Counted from the stretch's first letter, positions 18,722 to 27,739 are shown. The stretch is DNA of 64,000 nucleotides from Bradyrhizobium septentrionale (GCF_011516645.4 NZ_CP088285.1:6528501-6592500), one strand, 5' to 3'. Made by a program: numbers and translations. Notes: generated by a model not told the origin, from the letters alone.

Positions 18722-19035
18722 ACGGGCGCGTAGATCGCATCGGAGCGGTTGCCGGCGCGCTGCTGGCGTTGCTGGCGGCACAACCGGCCGCACGCGGTGC
18801 GGCGGCCGAAAGCAGCGATGACGATGCGTCCTTGCTCTATCTGAGCAGCAGCGACTGGGAACAGCAATCTGCGCCGCGCAAGGTCGCGCTTGCGGCCGAT
18901 TTCATGCGGATCTTCTGCACCGACCAGAGCATGTCGGCGGCATCGCTGGCCGATTGCCTCGATCGTAACGCGGCGGACGGCGCGATGTTCGAGCGCGCCA
19001 TGGCCTGTGTCAGTGCGCTGTCAGCCGGCCGCTGA
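18718..19035 (+). CDS. Small exported Cys-containing protein coupled to the amine oxidase
   Basis: A 105-residue protein beginning at the ATG that overlaps the amine oxidase stop. The N-terminus is a signal peptide (IGAVAGALLALLAAQPAARGAAA); the mature ~75 residues hold three cysteines (FCTDQS, DCLDRN, ACVS) and an acidic start. I do not recognise the family. Stop-start overlap with the oxidase suggests a shared function such as maturation, copper handling or stabilisation in the periplasm, but that is inferred from position only. Its last 15 bases overlap the convergent aminotransferase gene. Confidence 0.7.
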   Translation: MNGRVDRIGAVAGALLALLAAQPAARGAAAESSDDDASLLYLSSSDWEQQSAPRKVALAADFMRIFCTDQSMSAASLADCLDRNAADGAMFERAMACVSALSAGR

Positions 19036-20373
19036 CAGACCGGCGTCGATCCCTTCGGCGATCCTCGTCACGTCGGCTGACGTGAGGATCAGGGGCGGCG
19101 ACAGGATGAGGTTGTTGCCGGAGACGCGCAGCATCACGCCGGCCTCGTAGGCGCTGTCCGCGACCTTTGCCATCGTCTTCTTGTCCGCGGGCTTCTTGCT
19201 GTCGCGATCGGCGACCAGCTCGAGTGCGGCCATCAGGCCCTTGCCCCTGACGTCGCCAACCAGCAGGTGCTTCGCCTTGAGCGCGGCCAGCGCCCGTGCA
19301 AGGTCCTTGCCGCGCGCGGCGGCATTCTCGTCGAGCTTGAGACGGCGGGTCTCGGCCAGTGCCGCTAGGCCCGCGGCGCAGCCGACCGGATGGCCCGAAT
19401 AGGTGTAGCCATGGCCGATCGAGCCGAACGTGCTGGTGTCGGCCTCGAAGGCCTCCGCGATCTGTTCGCCGATCAGCGTCGCGCCGAGCGGGAAATAGCC
19501 CGAAGTGATCGCCTTGGCCATCGTCATCATATCGGGCCTCACGCCCCACAGCCGCGAGCCCGACCACGCGCCAGTGCGGCCGAAGCCGGTGACGACCTCG
19601 TCTGCGATCATCAGGATGCCTTGGCGGTCGCAGATCTCGCGCGCCAGCTTCATGAAACTGTCCGGCGGCACGATCACGCCGCCGGCGCCGAGCACGGGCT
19701 CCATGATGAAGGCGGCGATGGTGTCGGCGCCCTGGAATGCAATCTCCTCCTCCATCGCCGCCGCGCAGAGCTGCGCGAGTTTGGCGGGATCGGTCTCGTT
19801 GAAGGGATTGCGGTAGGTCGACGGCGCGGGAATGTGGAACACGCCCGGCAGCATCGGCTCATAGTTGCGCCGGAAATTGGCATTGCCGTTGACGGAGGCG
19901 CCGCCGAAATGGGTGCCATGATAGCCCTTCTTCAGTGCCAGGAACTTGGTGCGATCGGCCTGGCCCTTGATCTTCCAGTACTGCCGCGCCAGTCGCAGCG
20001 CCGTCTCGACCGAGTCCGATCCGCCGGAGGTGAAGAAGGCGCGGACCATGCCTTCGGGCTTGAACCATTCGGTGAGCTCGTAGGCGAGCTCGATCGAGGG
20101 GCCGCTCGAGGTGCCGCGGAAGCCGGAATAATACGGCAGGGCGCTGAGCTGGTCCGCAATCGCTTGCTTGATCGGATCGCAGCTGTAGCCGAGATTGACG
20201 TTCCACAGGCCGCCGACCGCATCGATCACGGTCTTGCCGTCGATATCGGTGACTTCAACGCCTTCGCCCTTCATCACGATCCGCGGCGGCTGCGCCCGCA
20301 TTTCGGCGGGGTGGGCCATCGGGTGCCAGATCGGCTTGGCGTTGTTCTCAACCAGGAAGTTTCTGTCGCGCAT
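19021..20373 (-). CDS. Class III aminotransferase (omega-amino acid:pyruvate type)
   Basis: A 450-residue PLP enzyme with the PLP phosphate-binding turn FFTSGGSDSVETALRLARQYW, the ring-stacking region KKGYHGTHFGGASVNG, the cofactor Asp in ADEVVTGFGRTG and the Schiff-base lysine Lys287 in TMAKAITSGYFPLGA. Such enzymes move amino groups from omega-amino acids, polyamines or taurine to pyruvate or 2-oxoglutarate. Together with the amine oxidase it gives two routes for removing an amino group from the same kind of substrate. It is convergent with the oxidase operon. Upstream on its own strand are a hairpin repeat and the HAD gene. Confidence 0.93.
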   Translation of the reverse strand: MRDRNFLVENNAKPIWHPMAHPAEMRAQPPRIVMKGEGVEVTDIDGKTVIDAVGGLWNVNLGYSCDPIKQAIADQLSALPYYSGFRGTSSGPSIELAYELTEWFKPEGMVRAFFTSGGSDSVETALRLARQYWKIKGQADRTKFLALKKGYHGTHFGGASVNGNANFRRNYEPMLPGVFHIPAPSTYRNPFNETDPAKLAQLCAAAMEEEIAFQGADTIAAFIMEPVLGAGGVIVPPDSFMKLAREICDRQGILMIADEVVTGFGRTGAWSGSRLWGVRPDMMTMAKAITSGYFPLGATLIGEQIAEAFEADTSTFGSIGHGYTYSGHPVGCAAGLAALAETRRLKLDENAAARGKDLARALAALKAKHLLVGDVRGKGLMAALELVADRDSKKPADKKTMAKVADSAYEAGVMLRVSGNNLILSPPLILTSADVTRIAEGIDAGLSAAG

Positions 20374-20391
20374 GATCGCTCTCTGTCCGGC

Positions 20392-20494
20392 TAGAGCCTT
20401 GTCCGTTCCGATCGAATCGGAACGGGGCTCCAGATTCTAGTTTTGACGCGTATTCTTCACGCGAACCGATACCCACTTGCTCGAAAACGCTTTA
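20392..20494 (-). repeat. 103-bp dispersed hairpin repeat, copy 1
   Basis: The element begins exactly at the TAA of the HAD gene (minus strand: TAAAGCGTTTTCGAGC...) and ends '...GGACAAGGCTCTA'. It aligns over its length with 41306-41408, which is in the opposite orientation. Near its end, GTTCCGAT and ATCGGAAC form a hairpin (about 20402-20422). It separates the HAD gene from the downstream aminotransferase. Confidence 0.9.
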
Positions 20495-21157
20495 GTCGAA
20501 TTGCAGCCCGAGATGCCGCAGCGCCTCGCTGTAGGACGCGGCGGGGCTGCGCACGTCGAACAGCACGGTGCGCATGTTGCACGCGGCGGCGCCCGCAATG
20601 TTGCGGCGCTGGTCGTCGACGAAGACGCAATCTTCCGCCTGCAGCGCCAATTCGTCCAGCACGCTTTGGTAGGCGCGCGGGTCGGGCTTCAGGATCCCGG
20701 TATGGGTCGCGTCGACGATGGTGTCGAAGCGCTCGAGGATGGAAAGACGGCTGCGAAAATCTTCGCCGTAGAACAGGTCGAGCTCGTTCGAGAGGATGGC
20801 GAGCCGGAATCCGGCGTCGGCGGCGATGTCGATCGCACGCGCCGCCTCGGGGCGGATCACGGTGTCGGGATCGGCGCCGCGCGCGCGCTTCACGAAGGTT
20901 TCCATGTCGCGCCAGTCTTCGCCGAGCATGCGCCCGACCTCGCGGCTGCGGGTCAGCCAATAGTCGCGCTCCGAAATCTCGCCAAGCTGCATGGAGGTCC
21001 AGAGCGGATCGCTGTCGGGCGCGAACGGTCCGAGCCATTTCAACGTGCACGGTGCGAGCCCAAGCGCGCGCTCGGTCAGATCATGAGTCTCGAACAGGGT
21101 TTTTGAGATCACCCCGCCGAAGTCGAGCACCAGCGCCTGGGCGAGCGGCCGGCTCAT
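20492..21157 (-). CDS. HAD-superfamily hydrolase (YihX-like, subfamily IA)
   Basis: 221 residues. Motif I is LDFGGVI with nucleophile Asp12 and Gly in place of the usual second Asp, as in YihX-like phosphatases. Motif II is AILSNEL, motif III the Lys in GILKPDPRAY and motif IV FVDDQRRN. The alpha-helical cap lies between motifs I and II. It probably dephosphorylates a small metabolite; the substrate is unknown. It overlaps the upstream UPF0261 gene by ATGA, so the two are coupled. The stop codon is the first base triplet of a dispersed repeat. Confidence 0.88.
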   Translation of the reverse strand: MSRPLAQALVLDFGGVISKTLFETHDLTERALGLAPCTLKWLGPFAPDSDPLWTSMQLGEISERDYWLTRSREVGRMLGEDWRDMETFVKRARGADPDTVIRPEAARAIDIAADAGFRLAILSNELDLFYGEDFRSRLSILERFDTIVDATHTGILKPDPRAYQSVLDELALQAEDCVFVDDQRRNIAGAAACNMRTVLFDVRSPAASYSEALRHLGLQFD

Positions 21158-22416
21158 GCGGCAACCGTGGTGCGGCCGGGTGGGACAATGCCTGCCGCGA
21201 CCCAGCGGTCGAAGATGCCGAGCACGGTTTCATTGAACGCCGCGCTGTTGATGTGATCCTTGATTTCGTGCAGCTCGACCGGTGACGCGACCGCCGAACG
21301 CATCGCATCGACAAAGGCGGAAAGCGCATCCGGATCGTGCAAGGCTTCGCCTTCGCGGTCCCATTGCTGGATGCCGCCGGCCGGCAGCACGAAGGCGACC
21401 GGTGCGCTGGCGCGGGACAGTTTCTCCGCAATCGCCTGTGCGATGCGGCGGCGATCGGCGGACCCTGAGGTCGCCGATGCGAGCAGCCGGTTGTGGGCGT
21501 GGAACGGACGATCCGACAGCTCGTCCGGGACGCCAAGCCATGCCGGGAAATCCACCATGTCGATCGCCCCGGGCGCGACGATCTGCGGAATGCCGGCTCT
21601 GCCCGCATTCTCCAGCCGATCAGCGCCGGAATTGACCACCGAGCCGGTGAGCTGGTTGGCGACCTCCTGCAGGCTGAGGTCCAGCACCGCGGCGAAGCCG
21701 CGTTGCGCGGCGATTGATTCCATGGCGCGGCCGCCCATCCCGGTGGTGTGGAAGACGACGACCTCGTAGCCGCGCCGTTCGAGCTGCGGCTTGAGCTCGA
21801 CCATGTAGCGCAGGCAACTCTTGCCAAGCGAGGTGATCGCAACGACCGGCCGGTCCTTGCGCGGTTTGATCGCGCTTTTCGCCGCGCCGACGATCGCGCC
21901 GCAGGCTTGCGACAGCACGGCGGTGCAGGTGCCGTTGAGGCCATAAAGGCCGCCGGCCCACAGGATCATCATCAGATCGGCGGCGACGCGCTCGGGCGGG
22001 ATCAGATGCGAGAAGGCGACGGTCGAGACGATCAGCTTCGGCAGGCCGAGCGGCAGCGCCTGCGCGACGTCGAGCGCAAGGTCGGTTCCCATCGTCCCGC
22101 CGATTGCGATCACGCCGTCGATGGCGTCGCGCGCTGCGAGCTCGTGGGCCAGATTGGCGGCGCCAACCGCCATCAGGGACATCGCAGAGTTTTCATCGCC
22201 GCTGGAGGCGATCGCCGCGATCGTGGTCTGCGCGGCGGCGGCCACCGCGTGCTTGTCATGCGCCGGGTGGTACGGCGGATCGCCGAGCACGCTGATGTCC
22301 ATCATGATGGTTCGGCCGCCGGCACGCGCGATGCACTCGCTCATGAACAGCAGTTCGTCGGCCTTGGTGTCTCCGGTACCGATCAGGAGAATGCGGGGCT
22401 GCGTTATCTCGGGCAT
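21154..22416 (-). CDS. UPF0261 / Tm-1-like ATP-binding protein
   Basis: A 420-residue protein; the start is ATG 22416 (MPEITQPRILLIGTGDTKADELLFM) because homology begins there, not at the earlier Met at 22497. The Tm-1-like fold is recognised from IGTGDTKADE, MMDISVLGDP, IAIGGTMGTDLALDVAQALPLGLPKLIVSTVAFS and the C-terminal TIM-barrel-like half with FPAWLGVPDELSDRPFHAHN. The family includes the tomato Tm-1 resistance protein and many bacterial proteins of unknown role beside catabolic genes. The function here is unknown. It is divergent from the aldehyde dehydrogenase across a 203-base gap that must hold both promoters. Confidence 0.88.
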   Translation of the reverse strand: MPEITQPRILLIGTGDTKADELLFMSECIARAGGRTIMMDISVLGDPPYHPAHDKHAVAAAAQTTIAAIASSGDENSAMSLMAVGAANLAHELAARDAIDGVIAIGGTMGTDLALDVAQALPLGLPKLIVSTVAFSHLIPPERVAADLMMILWAGGLYGLNGTCTAVLSQACGAIVGAAKSAIKPRKDRPVVAITSLGKSCLRYMVELKPQLERRGYEVVVFHTTGMGGRAMESIAAQRGFAAVLDLSLQEVANQLTGSVVNSGADRLENAGRAGIPQIVAPGAIDMVDFPAWLGVPDELSDRPFHAHNRLLASATSGSADRRRIAQAIAEKLSRASAPVAFVLPAGGIQQWDREGEALHDPDALSAFVDAMRSAVASPVELHEIKDHINSAAFNETVLGIFDRWVAAGIVPPGRTTVAA

Positions 22417-22619
22417 GACCTTCGGCTCGCCGGCAGGCGTAAGGGAGGATGACAACCGGTTTGCATAGCGCAGGCGGAGCGCTCGGCCATCGTGCAATCA
22501 CGCTATGGGGACGGCGCCTGCCGTGACATCCACCTATCGGTTGATTGCTCGCAAGGCCTTGATTTGGCGAGGATTGCGTCATGTGAGCAGATCCGCTGAG
22601 GGCTGCTCTGTCACCACAA

Positions 22620-24113
22620 ATGGTTAGCATGCAGCAAGCCCAGATCGATCGATTGCGATCGGCCGCCATTTCGGCCCAGCACCTCTTTATCGGCGGCCGG
22701 CCGATGCCGGCGCTCAGCGAGGAACGGCTCGATGTCGTGTCGCCGATCGATGGCCAGGTGCTGACCACGATCGCCGATGGCGATGCAGCCGATATCGACC
22801 GTGCGGTGAAACGCGCCCGGGATGCGTTCGAGCAGGGAGCATGGTCGCGCGCGGCGCCGGCGCAACGCAAGAAAGTGCTGCTGCGGTTCGCCGATCTGAT
22901 CGAGCAGCACGCGCTCGAGATCGCGGTGCTCGGTGTGCGCGACAACGGCACCGAGATCGGCATGGCCTACAAGGCCGAACCGCTGTCAGCGGCGGGCACC
23001 ATCCGCTACTACGCCGAGGCGATCGACAAGGTCTATGGCGAGATCGCGCCGACCTCAGGTGACGTCCTCGGGCTGGTGCATCGCGAGCCACTCGGCGTCG
23101 TCGGCGTGATCGTGCCGTGGAATTTTCCGCTGATGATCGGGGCGTGGAAGATCGGCCCGGCGCTCGCCGCCGGAAACTCGGTCGTGGTCAAGCCGCCGGA
23201 GCTTGCGTCGCTCACGCTGTTGCGGCTTGCCGAGCTGGCGACGGAGGCGGGATTGCCGGACGGCGTACTCCACGTCGTGACCGGCCGCGGCGCATCGGCC
23301 GGCGAGGCGCTCGCGCTGCATATGGATGTCGACGCGCTCGCCTTCACTGGCTCGGGAGCCGTTGGCCGCCGCCTGCTGGAATGTTCGGCGCGCTCGAACC
23401 TGAAGCGGATCCATCTCGAGCTTGGCGGCAAGTCGCCCAACATTGTCTTTGCCGATGTGCCCGACATCAAGCAGGCGGCCAAGGTCTCGGCGAACGGTAT
23501 CTTCCGCAACTCGGGCCAGGTCTGCGTCGCCGGCTCGCGGCTGCTGGTGCAGTCCTCGATCTACGATCGTTTCATGGACGAGCTGCTCGCCGCCACCGCG
23601 AAGCTCAGGGTTGGTGATCCCCTCGAATTGACCTCGGATATCGGTGCTGTCGCGAGCAAGGTGCAGCTGCGCAAGAACCTGGACGCCGTTGCCCGCGCGG
23701 AACAGCAGGGCGCGAAGCGGCTGATTGGCGGCGAGCAGATCCGCGCCGAGAGCGGCGGCAATTTCATGACGCCCGCGATCCTCACGGAGGTGACGCCGTC
23801 GATGGAGGTCTGGCGCGAGGAGGTGTTCGGCCCGGTGCTGTCAGTCACGCGGTTCGAGGGCGAGGAAGATGCCATCACGCTCGCCAATGCGACGCCCTAC
23901 GGACTTGCGTCGGCGGTGTGGACCAGCCGCCTGTCAACGGCGCATCGCATGGTGCGCGCCGTCAGGGCCGGCGTCGTGCACGTCAACACCTATGGCGGCG
24001 CCGACATCACGGTGCCGCTCGGCGGCTTCAAGCAATCCGGCTTCGGACGTGACAAGTCGCTGCACGCGCTCGACGCCTATACCGACCTCAAGACCGCCTG
24101 GATCGCGCTATGA
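22620..24113 (+). CDS. NAD(P)-dependent aldehyde dehydrogenase
   Basis: A 497-residue enzyme (ATG 22620; ATG 22629 is an alternative). Core motifs are PWNFPLMIGAWKIGPALAAGN, VVKPPELAS, FTGSGAVGR, the general base Glu267 in LELGGKSPN and the catalytic Cys302 in NSGQVCVAGSR. The sequence is closest in style to betaine-aldehyde and gamma-glutamyl-aminobutyraldehyde dehydrogenases, enzymes that oxidise amino-aldehydes. It could therefore take the aldehyde made by the amine oxidase. It is the first gene of a three-gene unit, overlapping the next gene by ATGA. Confidence 0.94.
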   Translation: MVSMQQAQIDRLRSAAISAQHLFIGGRPMPALSEERLDVVSPIDGQVLTTIADGDAADIDRAVKRARDAFEQGAWSRAAPAQRKKVLLRFADLIEQHALEIAVLGVRDNGTEIGMAYKAEPLSAAGTIRYYAEAIDKVYGEIAPTSGDVLGLVHREPLGVVGVIVPWNFPLMIGAWKIGPALAAGNSVVVKPPELASLTLLRLAELATEAGLPDGVLHVVTGRGASAGEALALHMDVDALAFTGSGAVGRRLLECSARSNLKRIHLELGGKSPNIVFADVPDIKQAAKVSANGIFRNSGQVCVAGSRLLVQSSIYDRFMDELLAATAKLRVGDPLELTSDIGAVASKVQLRKNLDAVARAEQQGAKRLIGGEQIRAESGGNFMTPAILTEVTPSMEVWREEVFGPVLSVTRFEGEEDAITLANATPYGLASAVWTSRLSTAHRMVRAVRAGVVHVNTYGGADITVPLGGFKQSGFGRDKSLHALDAYTDLKTAWIAL

Positions 24114-25498
24114 CATCTGTAACCACTGAGCGCACCGGCGTTCTGAACCGATTGCTCGATGCCGAGCAGGAGCGCTTCCGGGCGCTGCATCCGCGCTCGG
24201 CCGCGGCCTGGAAGCAAGGCAGGCAGCATTATCTTTATGGCGGCCCGTCGCACTGGATGCGGCGCTGGGCCGGCGGTTTTCCTGTTTATGCCGACGAGGC
24301 GCAGGGCGCGCATATCAGGGACATCGACGGCCGCGACTACGTCGATTTCTGCCTCGGCGACACCGGCGGCATGTGCGGGCACGCTCCGGAGGCGGTGACG
24401 GAGGCCGCGCTGCATCAGCTCAAGCGTGGCGCGACGATGATGCTGCCGACGGAGGACAGCCTCTGGGTCGGGGAGGAGCTGTCGCGCCGCTTCGGTCCAA
24501 AGTACTGGACATTGACGACCTCGGCGACCGATGCTAACCGCGCCGCGATCCGCATCGCGCGCATGATGACCGGCCGGCGCAAGGTGCTGGTGTTCTCCGG
24601 CTGCTATCATGGCGGCGTCGAGGAGGCGCATGTCGAGATCCGCGACGGCCGCGTCGGCTTGCGCAACATGATCCACCCCAACGGCATCGATCATGACGCC
24701 GTGAGCCGGGTCGTCGAGTTTAACGATGTCGCTGCGCTGGAGGCGGCGCTTGCGCAAGGCGATATCGCCTGCGTGCTGACCGAGCCGCTGATGACGAATT
24801 TCGGCATGATCCCGGTCGACCCCGGCTTCCACAGCGCATTGCGCGACCTGACCCGCCGCGCCGGCACCGTCCTCATCATCGACGAGACGCACACATTGTC
24901 GTGCGGACCGGGCGGCTATACCGAGAGCCACGGGCTCGAGCCCGACATCTTCGTCGCGGGCAAGGCGATCGCGGGAGGCATCCCTGCCGGCGTGTTCGGT
25001 CTCAGCCAGCAGATCGCCGAGCGGCTCTGGACAATCGTCCCGCATGTCAATCCGCGCGAGCGGCAGTCCGCGCATCTCGGGTTCGGCGGCACACTGGCCG
25101 GCAACGCGCTGACGGTTGTGACCATGCGCGCGGTGCTGGAGAAGGTGCTGACGCCTGCGAATTACGAGCGGATGATCGGAACCGCGACCTGGCTCGCGCA
25201 GGACGCCCGCAGGCTGATCGAGGCGGCCGGTCTGCCCTGGCACGTCACCCAGATCGGCGCGCGCGCCGAGATCATGTTCATGCCACGGCCGCCGCGCAGC
25301 GGTGCCGACGTCATTGCTGGCCGCCAACCCGATCTCGAGACCTTGCTGCATGCGTTCTACATGAACGAAGGCATTCTGGTCACACCGTTCCACACCATGC
25401 TGCTGATGTGTCCGGCGACCTCGGCGCGGGATGTCGACAAGCACACCGCGGTGTTCGCGCAGTTCATCGATCTGCTGCGAGGCGCGGGAGCAATCTGA
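24110..25498 (+). CDS. Class III aminotransferase, glutamate-1-semialdehyde-aminomutase-like
   Basis: A 462-residue protein, translationally coupled to the aldehyde dehydrogenase (ATGA). It has FPVYADEAQGAHIRDIDGRDYVDFCLGDTGGMCGHAP, the turn TTSATDANRAAIRIARMMTGR, FSGCYHGGVEEAH, the cofactor Asp in IIDETHTLSCGPGG and the candidate Schiff-base Lys in FVAGKAIAGGIPAGVFG. This is the GSA-aminomutase-like branch of class III enzymes; members outside heme synthesis act on beta- or omega-amino acids. In this cluster a catabolic role is more likely than tetrapyrrole synthesis. Confidence 0.91.
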   Translation: MTSVTTERTGVLNRLLDAEQERFRALHPRSAAAWKQGRQHYLYGGPSHWMRRWAGGFPVYADEAQGAHIRDIDGRDYVDFCLGDTGGMCGHAPEAVTEAALHQLKRGATMMLPTEDSLWVGEELSRRFGPKYWTLTTSATDANRAAIRIARMMTGRRKVLVFSGCYHGGVEEAHVEIRDGRVGLRNMIHPNGIDHDAVSRVVEFNDVAALEAALAQGDIACVLTEPLMTNFGMIPVDPGFHSALRDLTRRAGTVLIIDETHTLSCGPGGYTESHGLEPDIFVAGKAIAGGIPAGVFGLSQQIAERLWTIVPHVNPRERQSAHLGFGGTLAGNALTVVTMRAVLEKVLTPANYERMIGTATWLAQDARRLIEAAGLPWHVTQIGARAEIMFMPRPPRSGADVIAGRQPDLETLLHAFYMNEGILVTPFHTMLLMCPATSARDVDKHTAVFAQFIDLLRGAGAI

Positions 25499-26295
25499 TG
25501 CAGGCGCTTCCCTTCAATCTCGACGGCCGGGTCGCCATCGTCACCGGTGGCGGCCGCGGGATCGGCGCCGCCATCGTTCGGCGGCTCGCGCAGGCCGGTG
25601 CGACCGTGGTGATCGCCAACCGGACGCTCGACGTCGCCGACGCGCTGGCGCGCGAGCTGGCGGCTGATGGACGGGCGGCGCATTGCGTCCCGTTCGACAG
25701 GCTCGACCGGAGCAGCTTGCGCACAATGGTCGACGGCGTCGCTGCCCAGTATGGCCGGCTCGATATCGTCGTGCACAATGCCGGCGGTTGTCCGTGGGCC
25801 TCGGTTGAGGAGCTCGATGAAGCGAAGCTCGACGAGACGCTGGCACTGAATCTGAACGCCAGCATCTGGCTCGCGCAGGCCGCCATTCGGCATATGCGCG
25901 CCGTCAGCTTTGGGCGCATCCTCGTGACATCGTCGGTGTCGGCGCGGGTCGCGATGGGCGGCGGTGCGCATTACTCGGCGGCGAAGGCCGGCGTCAACGC
26001 GTTCATCCGCGGTGCTGCGTTCGAGCTGGCGCGCGACGGCATCACGGTCAATGGTGTCGAAGCCGGCTTCATCGAGAAGCCGGGCCGCGGCACCATGAGC
26101 GCGCCGGAGAACAAGGCGAAGCTCGAACGCTTCATTCCGATGGGACACATGGGCAGTGCAGACGACATCGCCTGCGCGATGCTCTATCTCGCCTCGGCCG
26201 AAGCCAAGTATGTCACCGGGCAGACCATCGTCGTCGACGGTGGCTCGACGCTGCCGGAGACCGGATTCGCCGTCGAACGGCAGTGGGGAGTCTAG
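25498..26295 (+). CDS. Short-chain dehydrogenase/reductase (SDR)
   Basis: 265 residues; ATG 25498 shares its A with the preceding TGA. It has the cofactor motif TGGGRGIG, the NAG motif VVHNAGG, the Ser in VTSSVSARVAM and the catalytic YSAAK, then the SDR C-terminal VTGQTIVVDGGSTLP. It is probably an NAD(P)H-dependent oxidoreductase for a hydroxyl or keto intermediate of the same pathway. Its TAG stop (26293-26295) is part of the CTAG target site of the IS1182 element, so the reading frame is intact despite the insertion. Confidence 0.93.
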   Translation: MQALPFNLDGRVAIVTGGGRGIGAAIVRRLAQAGATVVIANRTLDVADALARELAADGRAAHCVPFDRLDRSSLRTMVDGVAAQYGRLDIVVHNAGGCPWASVEELDEAKLDETLALNLNASIWLAQAAIRHMRAVSFGRILVTSSVSARVAMGGGAHYSAAKAGVNAFIRGAAFELARDGITVNGVEAGFIEKPGRGTMSAPENKAKLERFIPMGHMGSADDIACAMLYLASAEAKYVTGQTIVVDGGSTLPETGFAVERQWGV

Positions 26296-27739
26296 GAGCC
26301 CGTCCAGATATGTTTTCGTGACGGGCATTTGTTGTAGAGTAGCAGGCTCAGGCTGCGTTTGCGAGGTTGAACAGCTTGAGGAGGTTATGGACGGTGCAGA
26401 TCATTGTCCACTCGGCGCGCACTTTCTCGATGCCCCGCAACAGGAACTGGCGGAAGCCTCTTGCCTGTTTGATCTGCCCGAACACCGGCTCCACCACTTG
26501 CTTTCGCAATCGGTAGGGTGTTTCGAAGCCGCCATCGTCGATCTTCTTTCGCATGGCCTGTGTCAGCGGGCCGCCGACTTTTCCGTTCGCTACTGTCGGG
26601 TGTTTGGCGCGTCCGGGCGCGACATAGCCATCGATGCTGCGTGTGTCGAGCGCTTCGAGATTGGCTTCGCTGCAGTAGCCGGAATCCGCTGAGGCCTGCC
26701 GCGGCTTGCGGCCAAGATTGCTCTCGATGGCCTCGATCAGGGGCACCAACTGGCCCTGATCGCTGCCGTGCTGGGTCAGTTCTTGCGCGACAATGATCTG
26801 GGCATGTGCATCGACGGCCGCCTGGGCATTATAGGCCTGAACGAAGCCATCCTTCGACTTCATGATGCGGCTTTCCGGATCGGTGAAGTTGCGTTGCGCC
26901 TTGGGATTGGGTTCCTCCGATGGCAGCGCCGCCGGTTTGCCCGGCTTCTTGCGGCCTTCGGCCTGGCGCTGCTGTTCCTTTTCGGCCTCGATGCGGCGCT
27001 CTTCCTCCGCCGCCAGTTTGGCGTCCGCTTCCAGCGCCGCCATCGCTTGCTGGATCTTCGCCAGCCGTTTCTGCTTGTCGACGGTCCAGTCCGGCAGTTC
27101 GTCGCTGTTGCCGAAAGTCTCATCCTCCGAGGCATCCGCCGCCTCGGCGGCCGCCAGCATGCGAGCGACCTCGGCCTTCAATTCCGCCTCGCGCTTCTTC
27201 ATGCGCTCATAACTCATCGCCTTGTGTTTCGACGCGTTCGCCTTGATCTTCGTACCATCCAGCGCGACATGACCGAGCTTGACCAGCCCGGCCGTCTCGC
27301 ACAACTTCAGAACCTGCACGAATAGCGCGCCGAGCGCCTTCAAATGTCGCTTGCGAAAGTCGCTGATCGTCCGAAAATCCGGCGCATCCAGCGCCACGAT
27401 CATCACAAAATCGTTCCGCTCCCGGCAGGCCTTGGCAATCCGACGCGACGAATACAGCCCACTCGCATAGCTATGCAGCAGCAGCGCCACCATCATCCGC
27501 GGATCAAACGGCGGCTGCCCAAGCCCGCTCACATAGCTGCCCATGATCTCCCTGAGATCGAGGCTCTCCCGCACCAGATCAACCATAAACCGCGAGACAT
27601 GGCCTTTCGGCACGAAGTCCTGCACATTCGGCGGCAGAAGCAGCGTCTGATCGATGTTCCAAGGCCGAAAATACTTGCTCATCGCCCAATGTTGAATCAG
27701 ACCCGACCAGATTTGAACAGCGACTATCCAGACAAGCTC
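26296..27739 (-). mobile_element. Complete IS1182-family insertion sequence with CTAG target duplication
   Basis: The 1444-bp element is bounded by imperfect inverted repeats GAGCCCGTCCAGATA (left) and GAGCTTGTCTGGATA (right, read inward). It is flanked on both sides by CTAG (26292-26295 and 27740-27743), the palindromic 4-bp target typical of IS1182 elements. One transposase gene fills it. The IS lies between two SDR genes, exactly at the first one's stop codon, and separates genes that may once have been co-transcribed. Confidence 0.9.
26348..27682 (-). CDS. IS1182-family transposase
   Basis: A 444-residue DDE transposase. It has the N-terminal DUF772-like domain (FRPWNIDQTLLLPPNVQDFVPKGHVSRFMVDLV, RMMVALLLHSYASGLYSSRRIAKACRERNDFVMIVALDAPDFRTISDFRKRH). 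DDE candidates are Asp in HVALDGTKIKANASK, Asp in ASADSGYCSE and Glu in VVEPVFGQIKQARGFRQF. A charged coiled-coil-like insert (EAEKEQQRQAEGRKKPGK) lies between the first and second blocks. The full frame shows no lesion, so the element may still be active. Confidence 0.94.
   Translation of the reverse strand: MSKYFRPWNIDQTLLLPPNVQDFVPKGHVSRFMVDLVRESLDLREIMGSYVSGLGQPPFDPRMMVALLLHSYASGLYSSRRIAKACRERNDFVMIVALDAPDFRTISDFRKRHLKALGALFVQVLKLCETAGLVKLGHVALDGTKIKANASKHKAMSYERMKKREAELKAEVARMLAAAEAADASEDETFGNSDELPDWTVDKQKRLAKIQQAMAALEADAKLAAEEERRIEAEKEQQRQAEGRKKPGKPAALPSEEPNPKAQRNFTDPESRIMKSKDGFVQAYNAQAAVDAHAQIIVAQELTQHGSDQGQLVPLIEAIESNLGRKPRQASADSGYCSEANLEALDTRSIDGYVAPGRAKHPTVANGKVGGPLTQAMRKKIDDGGFETPYRLRKQVVEPVFGQIKQARGFRQFLLRGIEKVRAEWTMICTVHNLLKLFNLANAA

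Noticed and set aside
16322..18793. 823-residue minus-strand frame across LivM and the amine oxidase
   Set aside because: It overlaps two confidently identified genes and has the Arg/Asp/His-rich composition of a shadow frame in high-GC DNA.
24110..25498. Heme-pathway glutamate-1-semialdehyde aminomutase
   Set aside because: The family resemblance is general, and context (aldehyde dehydrogenase, SDR, second aminotransferase) fits catabolism better; alphaproteobacteria normally make ALA by ALA synthase.
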